The notes under the pieces are model-generated. The model saw only the letters and a list, made by a program, of their open reading frames with translations, was not told where the DNA came from and did not search any database. A stretch of 64,000 nucleotides of DNA from Bryum argenteum (lineage: Eukaryota > Streptophyta > Bryopsida > Bryales > Bryaceae). The stretch spans positions 17,519,495 to 17,583,494 of the forward strand of contig CM073328.1 in NCBI GenBank assembly GCA_037043015.1, read 5' to 3'. Shown here piece after piece: positions 20,994 to 33,610 of this stretch (the first letter of the stretch is position 1; each line of letters starts with the position of its first letter). Position numbers and translations under genes: made by a program.

Positions 20994-23011
20994 TGATGTA
21001 AGAAAAAGACCACAAATCAAAGACAAATGTGCTGTATGCACGATTTTATCTCATCAAGCTTGTCTATCTTGTTTCATTCATTGTCAGTTCTAGTGCATCC
21101 GCGTCCGGGTCAAATGTATCTGCTCAAATTATGGAAGGTTAAGGTCGATGAAGCCCCTACTCGTGAGAATGTTTCGCTTACTAGATAGTGTAGTTTCAAA
21201 CTGATTCGCTGAAGGCTTCATGCGTGATCGGTTTCGCTCAGCATGCGCATCCGGGACCGTGCAGTCGATGCTCGAATAATCAAAACTGTTGAACCCAGGA
21301 TGATTGATGTAATCGACTTGAACTTCTTCTTTCAGTTGATTTCTATCGATTCATATATTTCCAAAACATTAACATTTTTTGAAACCAAAATTCTGAATGT
21401 TCGGGCAGCGAGTAGCAGGTTTCATCACCTTGGAATGTGCCTCATTTCCATATGAGGTACTAATTTTGAGTTAGGTTTCATACTAGTCGCTTGACTCACT
21501 TCTAAGATATTTACTTATTTTTCTAACCATTAAAGTGCAACCAAATAAATAAATATTTATTTATTTATGTATATTTATTTATTTATTTTATAATTTTGGT
21601 TCTTTCTATTAGCTAACCATAGTAAGTCACACGTAAGGTAACATGCTCAAAAACGAAGCAAATTTCATGTGAAAAAGTTCCTCATCCATGGAGTGGTCCA
21701 AGGATTTTTTACAGAAGAGCGTTGATGATAGAAGCAAATTTTATAACTTATAAAAATCTGGTTATGAAATTCGGAAGCTGATATCACATGTGTTCCAAAA
21801 AGCAATTACAGTAGTGTACATTTGCAGGTTACAATCTTTCTCACGGAAAAATCAGCCTAATGCGAGAGACCCAAAGTACAAGGTTCACGGTGTTGCTTAC
21901 ATTCTGAACAAGTTCCTTCACATAAGTTAGTACTAAACTCAAGTATAACGGATGCCTTAAATGCATGAATAAATACAGGTGTTTGTACCTTTTCGATCCT
22001 ACATGACTTTCAGCAGGCAGGGCGGTGAACTGGCCCTTGAAAAAATGTAACAAAAAGAAACATAAAAAATACCGGTACGTACCAAGAAAGGTCTATTATG
22101 ACTGCATGAGCGAATATACTCTAAGCGTGTGCAAATATGTACATTCAAGGGGCGGTAAACTGTACCGTATGACCGTGTAACATATTCTTGTACAACTCAC
22201 ACAGTACAAGGCCGATAATAAAGACCAGTCCTGGAAACTAATCAAAGTCCCAGTATGAGCACCAGTACTATAGCATGTTCGTGCGTATTAATACTAGCAA
22301 ACTTTGTTGTACGTGCACACTTGTCAAACATTCAAACTATGTTATCTGGAAAAAGCAGAAATTATAAGGCAATGAGGATTGAGATTTCGATTGAGTAGTG
22401 AGTTGGTAACTTGAACGAGGCATTCCATAGCTGTAACTATTCTTACTTGTCAACGTACTGATTGATATGTTGAGACTCCGAGTAAGACTCCACTATTGAC
22501 TCCGTGTTAGAACGACCAAATTCATCAGAATCTGATGTAGAATATTCTGAGAGTGCTTGGATCACTCAGTCTCAGAATATACAAACACACTACTAGAACA
22601 CATAAAGGTGTGCTTGTTTTATGTTTTTTGCTGCAATCACCATATTTAAATAAATCAATACAGATTTTCATGTCAGTGGTGTAAAATATAATTCGTTTTT
22701 GAGAATTCATTGTACAGGTAGATTATTGTTTTGTACAATCAATGTAGTGATGAATTGTGAGCTCACTAGATTAAACTTTTTGTAAAATGACAAGCTCGAT
22801 GACCACGTAGGATCATCAAGCATACAATATGTGCATTCAAGTAGGAGGTGACCTACATTAAACCAAATGAATTGGTTTCAAGAAGAAATGTGACTTGCAC
22901 TCGCAAACATTCATAACTATCATGAGACAAGTCTAATTGGCTTAATCTCAATTACTCCAATCTCCTAGTACATGGATTCCCATGGCCACTCCCAATGAGC
23001 TTGTTGTCACA
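20994..23011. other. intergenic; contains an AAAT/TTTA microsatellite
   Basis: No supportable gene. An (AAAT)n/(TTTA)n tract at about 21543-21591 is self-complementary. Similarity to the copy A distal flank (tttatctcatcaagcttgtct) ends near 21067. Confidence 0.45.
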
Positions 23012-23446
23012 AACCTCAATTCCGTTAATTTGGCAATATTATGGTAAAATGGCACGATTTAAGGTGGAAAAAATGAAAAAAACAACACTTGTTTTTGTCA
23101 TTTTTTGACATGATAGAGCAAATTTTTCTGAGCGGCCGCTCAAAACCAGAGATATTTCTGAGCGGCCGTTGAGAAAAAACTGCCCTTCGACAGAATTTGA
23201 AGGTCAAAATTCATCAAATAGTGTGATTATTATGGAATTTTTGATGATATTACAGAAATTTGTTGATATAATGGAAGATGTGGGTGATATTAAAAAACGT
23301 GCCATTTTGCAAGCATAAATCTTTGAGATTTTGAGTTCAAAAATATGCCGGTAGAATGGCACGTTTCAGAAACGCGACCAAATTGGCACAACATGGCTTT
23401 GGCAATATGGCACAAGGAATTGTGCCATTTTAACAGAATTGAGGTT
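23012..23446. mobile_element. AACC(C/T)CAATTCCGTTAA element, copy 1 (435 bp)
   Basis: Left end AACCTCAATTCCGTTAATTT, right end inverse (...taacagaattgaggtt). Flanked by CACA on both sides (23008-23011 and 23447-23450). Longer than the two other copies (34160, 39078), so it carries extra internal sequence or they are deleted. Non-coding. Confidence 0.78.
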
Positions 23447-24349
23447 CACAATAAATTATATTAGCTTAGTAAGCATTTCAAAGGTTTACCAACTCCTTAA
23501 GCTTGCACTCTAAATAACCTTCTCCTGTTTTTATGATGAGCTTTGAATGAGGATGCCAGATGTTTGGGTCCTTGGGAGACTTATCTTGAAACTGTCGACT
23601 TGAGAAGTGTGTTGATCATGTCAAATGTTGGGAGGGTCTGTTGTGCCGATGCTCTATCAAACCAGTGTGCTCGAAGCCAACATTTTGCATGCGCACAGGT
23701 CTGCAATAATCGTATCAAGCCGCGAGATCGGACTTGAGTAGTTACCGACAACAATTAAATATCTGAGATCTCAGAAGAGATTTTCTGACACATAGAGGAA
23801 ACATTTCTAGTGTGGTAACATAAATTCTATGTACCAACACATGCAATTTGCTGCGCAACAAGACAGAAGATGACCTTCACTTGGTAGTTGAACAGGCATT
23901 GATAGATCATGTACTCACTGCGGCGCGATCGATCAGATACTCACACTAAAACCTCAGATTCCTTAGCACGAGCTCGAGTCTGCAATTTCCTCTCGGATTC
24001 AAGTCTTCCTTGTCTACAGGTAACTTTTGGCACGACTCAAATCATTGAACTGAATAGTGGATTCTGCTATTCGATATCGTAATCTCAAAGTCTGTATCTC
24101 ATTTTTGTAACAGTGCTGGTCGAATCAAGGCCCGTTCGGCGTAAATTCAGGTGATGATGTAATCGAATCATGTGCGAGATTGAATCCTTAATCCTGCTAC
24201 AGCAATTGTGATCGATTGACCGAGGAGATTTCGTTGCGCAAGACGACGCAGGAGCGATTATTCATGTTTCGACGTGTGTCGGGCTCTGAAAGTGTCCATA
24301 GCCGCTATGGCCATGGCAATCGGTATCGGAAACAAATTAAACCTTCAAC
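23447..24349. other. intergenic, no gene seen
   Basis: No supportable gene; a 64-codon frame at 23543-23737 (+) has no recognised features. Confidence 0.4.
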
Positions 24350-24667
24350 GCCCAAGGAAACCTAGGGGTTTTTTTCAACAAAATCTGCTCTGTAGCTCTC
24401 ATTGTACTCAACTTTTTACTTATATTTTGATGTCAAATTGGTTACCTTCTTATGATGTATTCAAAAAAATGAAATTTTACAACTCAAACCATAAATTGTA
24501 AGAGTGATTTTGTGCTTTCAAAGGATTGTGATAGGTAAGTTGGGGTTGTACATAACCTTGTAGGAGGTTGCAAGCTCATCATTGATTGGTTCATTCATGA
24601 TGCCCAAGTCGAGAAGATGTTGTGATCTAATTTTGGGTTGCTCCTTTCAGACCCCATGGCCATTTAA
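24350..24667 (-). repeat. diverged inverted copy of the 31941-32315 element
   Basis: Stretches such as ttgtgctttcaaaggattgtg, gttggggttgtacataacct and gaggttgcaagctcatcattg are inverse matches to 32040-32160. The right edge (gaccccatgg at 24652) corresponds to the left part of that element (ccatggggtc at 31957). Terminal repeats are eroded. Confidence 0.6.
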
Positions 24668-26050
24668 GGATTGATATTGTTGTATGATAGTTAGTTAGTT
24701 ACTCCAACTTCGAATTTAGGGGTTGATTAGATACATTAATTATAGATGTCTCAAAGGAACGATGGTGTTTGGGTGTGAGTAGCAAGTGAGTTGGAGGAAG
24801 TGGAGTTCACCACTGTTAATATGTGGGACACATGTAGAAGCAATGACCTCGACATCCATGACTAGTGGAATGACGAGGTGACTGCTCACCCATTGACAAA
24901 AGTAGTCGCACCTCATCTTCATTTGTCTTAATGCATCCCAATTACCAAGAAGCTAAAATGCCTTGTGACGTCGTTGGCTTTGGAGTCTCATTACTCACCT
25001 ACTTGGCTCCATCTCCATCCAAAGCTCATCCATCTCACTCAACTTGTTTTCTGCTTGTCTCCTCAAGGTCACTCTATGATTCTCTAGGGAATGGCTTGGA
25101 GGTACTATATTATTTCCAGACACCCTAAATATGTAGTGAACAACAAGAATAAGCATGACGCTCAAATGTTGTTAAGAATTGGCAAGGAAAAGTGCAATCA
25201 ATTGCACTTTACATAACTTCAATCATGTTTAATGTACACATCCTGCATTACAAATTTGACAAAATGAAAGTTTGAAGTAGTTCAGATCTACAAAATAAAC
25301 AGCAATTACAAACAATATTGTTCAATGTCCATCTGTCGCTCAAAATGTTTGGTAAAGTTCATGAGTCCTATGACTTTAATTCTTATTAACTTGTGAAATA
25401 TTCCTCGTATCAACATGGTAATGATGAAATTATTGTAGTTTAATATTGCAATTACTCAATAAGTAAGCTTTCCCTTCGTTCCAAAGATAGTCAGAAGACT
25501 ATCAATAATCAACTTAACATAGTCATAGTACTTGTTGTAATGAAATAATTTGACAAAAAAAGAATAGCTCAAAACTTTCACCACTTCCCATACAATTTGT
25601 CTTCATGTAACAAACAGTCACTTCCCATACAATTTGTCTTTATGCAACAAACAGTCACTTCCCATACAATTTGTCATTACGTAACAAACAGTGTAGTAGC
25701 CTTTTCACCACTGTAAGGAAGAACAGACCATATTTCAAATACTGAAGGTACGGAGAATCACTTATAGAACCATGTAATTATAGTCAAACGTAGTACCTGC
25801 ATGTACAAGTCCTGTAGAATTCAGTCGTCTAAAGAGCTCGTGGTCGCGAAGTCGCGACCACGAGCCTCCTGCTAGGAAACCCAGTAGTAGCTAGAAGTGG
25901 AAAACATTGTGCACAATTGCTGCAGCAGCAGCTCAAAACGGAAATTCAATATCGATGTAATTCTATGGAATTCGTCGACATCGATCGTTCAAAGAATTCG
26001 CCCGCTGCAGCTCCATTGATCAACCATTTGGACAGGAGACCCTCGATCGA
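24668..26050. other. intergenic upstream of copy E
   Basis: No supportable gene; the 37-bp array at 25582 is the only clear structure. A palindrome cgtggtcgcgaagtcgcgaccacg is at about 25839-25862. Confidence 0.4.
25582..25692. repeat. 37-bp tandem repeat, three copies
   Basis: Unit begins cacttcccatacaatttgtc at 25582, 25619 and 25656, and ends aacaaacagt. Few mismatches between units. Non-coding. Confidence 0.88.
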
Positions 26051-26056
26051 CGTACT

Positions 26057-26222
26057 GACGCGTTGCTGCGGTCATACCGACGTGGGATTGTCAGAGCCTG
26101 ACTGTCTGTCTCGGCCCCAAAGTCAATTGTAGGAGCTCTAGCGGCTGGCTGCCCCCTAGGAAGCTTACTTACGAAAATGACTTACTACCGAAATCGATCT
26201 TTACTATATAAGCTGCCGAATT
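26057..26222 (+). promoter_or_regulatory. promoter of copy E
   Basis: GACGCGTTGCTGCGGTCA then TACCGACGTGGG (26057-26085), the fullest match to the block in copies B and F, then TATATAAG at 26215-26222 and a leader with ccaccattctcccatctccc. Confidence 0.62.
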
Positions 26223-26528
26223 GGCCACCATTCTCCCATCTCCCAAGCTCTTCACCATTCTCTCTGCATCGATCGATCGCTATCTAACTACATTCTGATC
26301 AATTGAAAGGAGCTACAATCTGTTCGATCGAAGGGTAACTTCAGTCTGATCGATCGAAGGGGGGATATTGACCAGGTCGGTATCATCGATCGGAGTCCAG
26401 GCAGTGATATGCAGTCTCAGTAATCGGAGTGCAGAATTGGAGGTATCGATCGGCTATCATCGACCAGGAGTTGAAAGAATTCATAATTACTGCAAATTTT
26501 GAACTTGACTGTCGGTACTACGAGATCG

Positions 26529-26645
26529 ATGGGTGCGGAAGGTGATGGTGGTGGCTCGAAGTGGAAGCCTGCAACCTGCGAAGGTGATGGCGGCTCCTCG
26601 AAATGGAAACCTCCCTGCTCCCTGTACCATGCGGCTCGAAGGTGA
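26529..26645 (+). CDS. GDGG-SKWRP repeat peptide, copy E (38 aa, two cores, third out of frame)
   Basis: MGAEGDGGGSKWKP, spacer ATCE, GDGGSSKWKP, then PCSLYHAARR and a TGA at 26643-26645. A third core follows in the +1 frame at 26638-26679 (EGDEGSSEWKPPS, stop), overlapping the stop. A single-base shift in the spacer has thus cut the third core off. That core has also lost Gly3 (to Glu) and Lys (to Glu), as expected once it was no longer read. The leader is long (TATA to ATG 307 bp) and rich in atcgatcg. The 3' UTR carries a CACTA-like insertion at 26861 but keeps the hairpin. Confidence 0.62.
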   Translation: MGAEGDGGGSKWKPATCEGDGGSSKWKPPCSLYHAARR

Positions 26646-26860
26646 TGAAGGTTCATCCGAATGGAAGCCGCCTTCGTGATTTTCGAAAACCATCATCGGG
26701 ATCATTTCAATGTAAATTTAAGCTGCAATGGTACTCGAGATCATATGCGGAGGTGATCATTTTCACTCTTTGCTGTATCTGCTGCCGACATACAACCATT
26801 CTTCAGGGCCCCGACGTATGTGTGGTCCGACGTAGATTAGCTCCCATTCTTCGAAGCATA

Positions 26861-26940
26861 CACTACTAGAAAACACTCAGGAGTTTAAGCAACAAAGTAA
26901 CCGATCGTTGCTTTAGCCCTTCAGTCTTTCTGTAGTAGTA
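26861..26940. mobile_element. 80-bp CACTA-like mini insertion in the copy E 3' UTR
   Basis: Left end CACTACTAGAAAACACTCAG, right end inverse TACTACTACAGAAAGACTGA. It interrupts the family's 3' UTR landmark between tagctcccattctt and the hairpin. The left end is typical of CACTA elements; the right end reads TAGTA instead of TAGTG and a 3-bp duplication is not clear. Confidence 0.5.
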
Positions 26941-26958
26941 AGCTTCATTCATAGCGAG

Positions 26959-26977
26959 CCAGTTCAATCAGTTCTGG
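26959..26977 (+). promoter_or_regulatory. 3' UTR hairpin of copy E
   Basis: CCAG-TTCAATCAGTT-CTGG: the stem is shorter than in A, C and D, but A-T pairs have changed on both sides to keep CCAG/CTGG pairing. It is followed by CGATGTAATAAAAACC, which also contains AATAAA. Confidence 0.45.
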
Positions 26978-28376
26978 CGATGTAATAAAAACCACAGAAA
27001 CTCAATTATACACTTATGTCACCTCCTTTTGGAGTTTTTCTAACTTGCACTTTTACTTACATTAGTGAAAAAGTAACGTGTACATAGGGGAGATTCATCT
27101 ATTCATGGGCTATTCTGTAGTTACGAGCAAATTTGCAGCTCATTAATCGATTGCTTTGCATCGCACACGTTATTTTTTCATCAATGGATGTGAACTGTCG
27201 GTACTGATACTCAGGCTTGGTGCGTTTGCTTATTCAATTATGAAGATTTCCAGAAGCAATTCCTCAGAGGCTGATATCATGAAGATTAATAAGATATTTT
27301 CCAAGTTTTCATCCTCGTCTTGAATTCCACATAGGTTTTGATCGTTTCGTATCATCTTGATCATAGTAAAGAATCCTTAATGGAAGTTTCGAAACACTTA
27401 CGCTTACTTTTGAATTGCAAGGCCATAGCTACTCATTAAATCAAAACAATCATTATAATTATCGTTCTTCCGCCATTTCTGATGTAAACCGAAATCATAA
27501 AAAATTCTATGCACAATAATTTTGGCTTGTTTCATTCCTTGTTTCATTCCAGTACACTAACGTTTCTCCACAGAATCTAAAATGCGACGAGTCAGTGTCA
27601 ATACTAAATTCCATTAGATTGGGGGTTAGTTCACATGCCATTTTATGTGAAGGCTACATTCATCAAATCAATGTTCAGTATTTGACGTTGTTTCCAGGTT
27701 TCTAGTTTTCATTGATTATTCATCGATTATACATATGTAATTGACTTTCTGAATATGATCCTTGAGCTCAGAATACTTTACAATTCAAGAGTCTGTACTA
27801 ATTAAATCGTATAAACTCTTTGAAAAGTTGCTAGGCCAAAAGTTCCCAAAAGCCTGAAAAACTATTGAACTAACCATGTAATCATATTAATATGGTAATG
27901 CAAAGTGTTGGTGATTCTATTTCTCTTCCACTGAATGCCTAGATCTCAATCATTCAGATACTCTATCTTACCGTACACTGAGTAGTTTGCCTTCCCTTGG
28001 CTGCCATTTTATTGGAATTGGGGCTCTCAGTAACGAGATACTCATGCACTTATACATACCAATGCAACCGCGTTTGTCGCACGATGAGTGAGTTGTCCAA
28101 TTTTCGCAAACCCCAGGCACGTGAAAGTAGTTACTCAGTGCGTCCAGATGCATGAAATCTAAAGTAAGGGTGGCTGGATCTCCAATGAAGGACTTGCAGC
28201 AACGTAGTACTTTCAGTGCGTTGAGTCAGTAACGATAACAGACAGACAGACAGACACACAGAAACGATAACAGCGAGCGATCGACGACTTGTGCGCCTCA
28301 CCGCGTTCAAGTACAACATTTCATTCCATCAGGTACTACAGGACGGACTTTTCATTGGAATGTGGCTCACCATCAT
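26978..28376. other. intergenic, no gene seen
   Basis: No supportable gene; a short (GACA)n run lies at about 28239-28256. Bases 28373-28376 (tcat) are the left duplication of the next element. Confidence 0.4.
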
Positions 28377-28999
28377 GGGCAATGGTAAGCTTGGGGTATC
28401 ACTTTTTGGACACACTAATTAGGTTATTTTTATTGAAAGCCTCCAAAGTTTGTCTAATTTAGTCATTTTAATCAAGTAAAAAGACCCTAGAATAGAAAAT
28501 AAAATATCATGCACCTCATTGAAATCAAAGTATGTATGCCTATAGATTTTCTTTTAGATTTTTTATTTTTTTTGGATCCATTCATAGATGAGGGAAAAAG
28601 TGTTGAATTTGGGGATTTGCAGGCATTATAGTGCACAATGAATTAATTTTTTTATTATTAAATAAATTATTTTGTATTCTATACAAGAAGATGTAGGTCA
28701 TATTCAAAAATCATATTAAAATAAAAATGGTTGATATTCCATTTGCTTGATTCTATGGATTTTAGGTTATTGGGACATGACTTACTTTTTCAACTAAAAA
28801 ATCAAATAAAATTACTTCAAAATATTTTTTTTAATTTCTAATTTTTTTTCTTGATACATTATAAGTATAGACAACTAAAACCACATCTAATGAAGTCTTA
28901 TTGTATTACAGTTTAAAAATGGATATGTTTGTCACACCAGCATAGAGTGCAATTGTTCATGGGACAACCTTTTTGGGTACCCCAACCAGACCATCACCC
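28377..28999 (-). mobile_element. 623-bp element with 4-bp duplication, copy 2
   Basis: Inverted, near-identical copy of 11682-12304 with the same length. Flanked by TCAT on both sides (28373-28376 and 29000-29003). The high identity and clean ends suggest both copies are young. Confidence 0.82.
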
Positions 29000-29003
29000 T
29001 CAT

Positions 29004-30849
29004 TGGAATGAGTACTACAGTAGCACTCAGCTGCATTGATACCAGGAGTGGAGGTAACTAAGGTAGTTGACTCCTTGCAACCATTAAATTGTACGACAAC
29101 CGTAATTGTATCTCTATCTCTGTAATAGTAGAGAAAACGCAGTACGAGGCACCACAGCAGCAGTTTCGCTGTTATTTCCAAGTAAAGTTCATGGAGATTA
29201 CGAACATGTACTATCACCTTGCCGACATGTGGTATGAATGCCGCTCAGTCTGCAAGGATTTATTTGTCATAAAAGGCTGAGTGTCCAGAGACAACTAACG
29301 TTTCACATTGATGTTGTTGATGATATTAAATGATGTGATCTACTTTAAGATTATGGACAGAAAATCTAGTCCTTACAAAAGAAGTGACTATAACTATAAA
29401 ATATGTTTCGAAAGTCCGAAATTAGTTTGTAATAGTCTGATGAAAGTCAGATCAAGATCACGAATTTGATCCTGTAACCGAATGTTCATTAAGCTCACCC
29501 AGCTGATCTCTTACTACACATTCATGCCAATGTTACATATCAAAAATCTACATGATGTCAAGCCGGAAAATAATAGATTTTGGTACAAATTTGGGTCCAC
29601 ACGAAATTACTCATTGATTTCTCATCGTGAGTAATTTGTATAAAAAAACCAGACACAAGCATGCTAGCTTGAAGACTCCTGAATGACATGTGACAGACTC
29701 TTGGATGACATGTTCTTTGTCTACTTTGAAGAACACGGGACCGAGGTGGTATGAGAGAACTGAAGATTTTTAACTTTCTGTAATTATTACACCGTTTGAT
29801 TTAACGGGAAAAAAAACAACTTTCTGAAGCATCTGGACACTAAGTACTGCATGTCAGCATAGCGTACCGTCCAATGACTGACTAAACAACAGAGTGACCA
29901 CTGGATCTGTACAACTAGCTAGCTCCGAAACAAATACCGTAACTACTCGCACCTCAAACCTGATTGCCTTTCAATTTTTCAGAGGTACAATCAGGCGCGA
30001 CGAAGTTAAAAAATCATGTCGAAGGGGCGAGACCTTCTGAATAAGCAAGGTAACACGAACCTGCATGAGCGATCGATCGATGCCGCCAATTTGGTAGTCT
30101 GGGAACTGACCCGCCCGGGCTATTATCACAGTATCATTTGAATCCGTACAGTAGCATGTTCATTGTTTGTACCAACCGTTTGGTACTAACACGGAATTCG
30201 TTCGTACCTTGAGTTGTACATGCAAATCCAGATACATTCGTTTCTGTGAGTGACGGTAAGCTATGATGAGCAGCCACTTAATTGCATGCAGTAGCTAGTA
30301 AGTGGCCAGATGGCAGATAGTGAACAAGTTAATTGTGTGCTTGGCGAAGGACGAGATTTAACTGATTGCGGTTGCAATATCAGTCGACGTACGTACAGAG
30401 TCTCATCCACTTGCACGTCTGTCTTGTTCGGACAGACATTTTCTGTCGCCGACAATGCCTACAGTCTGCCTACAGTCCACTTGTGTCAATTTTTATCTGT
30501 CACTCTTGTCTCAGTCCTGCTCCTGATAGTGCACTTTATGAGTCCTGTCTCAATCCTGCTCCCAATAGTGCACTTTATGAGACAAGCGCCGACTGTCTAA
30601 AATTCCTGCATCCATCGATCATTATTGAAATTTTACTGATTTGAGTTCGGGTGCGAATGGTAGTAGGTATGTCTATCTGTAGTTTGAAGAATGTCTATAC
30701 ACAATCGGTGTGTTAATATCTATCTTTGAAATGTTCACTTCTAAAAATGTGCCTTTTCTTCCACTGCCCTAGCTTGCTTTTTAGATTACATGTACTCTTT
30801 CTAGATTACATGTACTCAAACATTTTGTGAGATATGTATCTCAAGTAGA
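29004..30849. other. intergenic, no gene seen
   Basis: No supportable gene. A short tandem duplication with a unit of about 40 bp (cctgctcc.atagtgcacttt) at 30515-30582 creates overlapping open frames that I regard as spurious. Confidence 0.4.
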
Positions 30850-31832
30850 TTAACTCCTAAACGCCCTAACCTATTTTTAGCAGAAAAGCACATTTCCATA
30901 GAAATCGTCATAAATGAAAATGAAGAGAAGCTATTAAGATCTCAACCGTACAAACTTGTAGTAGACTTATTGAAAATCATGTGGACCAAAATATGAGTCA
31001 TGAGGCCTTATAGATCTGGAGATCGTAACATATTAATATCAAAAACAAACTGCAAAATTTCATCATTTTCACTTTGAGGTGGAAATGCTACCAATATACC
31101 TATTGCAATGAAAAAACCACCAACTAGAAAGATGCTCACCTTCATCTTAATAAGTCCTTTACCCAACAAAAATTCATCAAAAATATTTCTTGGCTCAAAT
31201 AAAAGCTATGCAATGGTAAAAATTACCGAACATTTTACAAACTAAGGAAAAATAGTCCAAAACTAAACCCTTTGCATTCAATTTCATGCCTTATCTTCAA
31301 ACCATCTTCGATCTTGTTAAGGTTTCTACCACTTAGACTAGATTCCAATTGAAGCCATCCCAAAAAATTAAGTTGAAATCCAACGGTGGATGAAGGAGAT
31401 ATAGCTCCTCAAATATCATCCATTTTCTCACTTTTTCTATTAACGAAACATCATTGCAAATCCAATAGCAAAATCATTTGGATCAAAAAACTTCTCACTA
31501 CAAAGTTGTTAAGAATCACCTTAAGATCATGACCATGAAAAAAAATTCATGAAAAACTATTTTTAATTTCACATAATTGGCTTGCAATGGTAATACATGC
31601 CCCATGCTTGGAAACCCAAAAACAAGAGCTGTTTTCACTAAAGTGCATTCCATTAATTCATACTTTATTGTATGGGCTTGCGAATTTTACAACACAAACT
31701 AGACTTGATTTGGAGCCTAACCCAAGTGATTTCATCCAAAACAAATCTCATATGAAGAAGATAATTATGCTATTCAAAGTTGCTGCCTTCCATCCAAAAT
31801 GTCGTTTTTGACATTCAACGTTTAGGGGTTAA
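30850..31832. mobile_element. TTAACCCCTAAACG-ended element, 983 bp
   Basis: Left end TTAACTCCTAAACGCC, right end AACGTTTAGGGGTTAA (inverse). Non-coding. The left 170 bp is clearly homologous to a truncated copy at 48883-49020 (aactcaaccg.acaaac.tgtag and catgtggaccaaaa). No certain target duplication. Confidence 0.65.
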
Positions 31833-31940
31833 AGGAAAAGGTTGTGCACGGTTTGAGAGTGATATTGGAAAATTATAATCAAGGGTGAGGTTGGAGACTA
31901 TAGAACTCTATTTCACCCTCAATAAGTGTGCCATGCAACA

Positions 31941-32315
31941 TTAACCCTTAGACGCCCATGGGGTCTGAAACGGGCAGCCCAAAATTGGATCACAACATCT
32001 TTTGGACTTGGGCACCATGAATAGTGCACTTTTTGAACTTAGGCATCATGAATAGACCAATCAATGATGAGTTTGCAACCTCTTACAAGGTTATGTACAA
32101 CCCCAACCTACCTACCACAATCCTTTCAAAGCACAAAATCATTTATACAAATTGTGATTTGAATTGTGAAATTTCACTAGTCTTTTTGAATGCATCAGAA
32201 GAAGGTGATCAGTTTGACATCAAAATATAAGTGAAATGTTGAGTACAGTGAGAGCTACAAGGGAGATTCTATTGAAATCATGCCCCTCGGGCTTGCTTGG
32301 GCGTTTACGGGTTAA
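31941..32315. mobile_element. TTAACCCTTAGACGCCC-ended element, 375 bp
   Basis: Left end TTAACCCTTAGACGCCCA, right end GGGCGTTTACGGGTTAA (inverse), ACA on both sides. The 68-codon frame inside is not conserved in the diverged copy at 24350. Confidence 0.65.
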
Positions 32316-33610
32316 ACATTGATGACATCAAGTTTTCTCCGTTCATTCCTTCATAACCCACGTTCTTGACGCACACGAGTACTAAATATTGGTGATGTGA
32401 GCCAAAAAACCACTATGGAGTAGCCTTTGGTCACGAGGGGATTGACAAGAACAACACATGAAGAGAGGAACAAGGGAGAAGAGAAGACGAGAAGAAATGA
32501 AGAAGAAACAAGGGGAAGTGAAGAAGAAAACCCCCGCCGGCCTCCTTTTAACCCTCTTCCGGATTTTGGCTCGCCATCGCTTCATCTTAGCTCCGATTTG
32601 GGTGTGCCATAGCTTTTTGGAAAGTTAAGTCAATTTTGCACTCGCCCCCAAAATCTCAGATGCATAGGATCAAAACCCAAGGACTGATGGTCAAAATACT
32701 GGGGCCTACTTCTTTTTACCACCGGCGGAAAAACCCTTCAACACCCCCAACTTTGGAAGGGTGTTTCTCACTCCCTATAACTCGGAATCGGGCGTGCCAT
32801 ATACCAATGGAGAGCTCTTTTGGAGCTCTATCTACCCTATAAATCTCAGCAGCATAGGGAAAAAACTCCGTGACTGATTGCTGTTTGAACACAGCTGATT
32901 TGTTCACTGCCGAGGGCAAAACCGTTTTCGACACCCCGACTTTGGGAGCCAATTTCTCCCTCTCTACAACTCGGATTTGAGCATGCTTACTACCGTTGGA
33001 AAGCTCTACTTACAAGCTACCTACCTCAAAAATTTCAATCAATTTGAAGAAGAATTGAGCGACTGATGAGGGAAAGACCGACAGACATTTGATAGGGATT
33101 GAGAGAATTGAGTGAAAGGGGCCCACGGCCTCCATCTTCTACCAACAACTAAGCAATTCAAGAAGAAATAAAAAGAAACAAAATTGAGAGGAAGGTCCAC
33201 CTAACCTCAAATTTCAAACACAACATAGACATCAAAGACTAGTTGTACAAAGCTCATGGTAAAACGCTTAATTCTAATTTAAGCAACTAACCCTATTTCT
33301 AATTTAGGATTCACTAGGGGGAATTTTTCCTCCTCTAGTTCTTCTCCATCATCAATTGGATCCACTAGGGGGAATTTTTCCTCCTCTAGTCCTTCCACAC
33401 CCTAAAGCTTAAGTTGGTCTTAAACGTCTCATCAAAGGCCTTGCAACAACTAACCGCTAATATACAAATTGTATTCAAAACTAAATCATTGTATATTCAT
33501 CAATTTACCTCAAGATGTCATGATTTGCAAACACTTCATTAATAAAAGTCATTATTAACAACATTTAAACAAGAGAGCGCTCTCACGCTCTCACAAGTGA
33601 CGACTTGTTC
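32316..33610. other. intergenic; short direct duplication
   Basis: No supportable gene. Two direct copies of tccactagggggaatttttcc-type sequence lie at about 33310-33345 and 33359-33394. Purine-rich aagaagaga stretch at 32456-32530. Confidence 0.4.
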
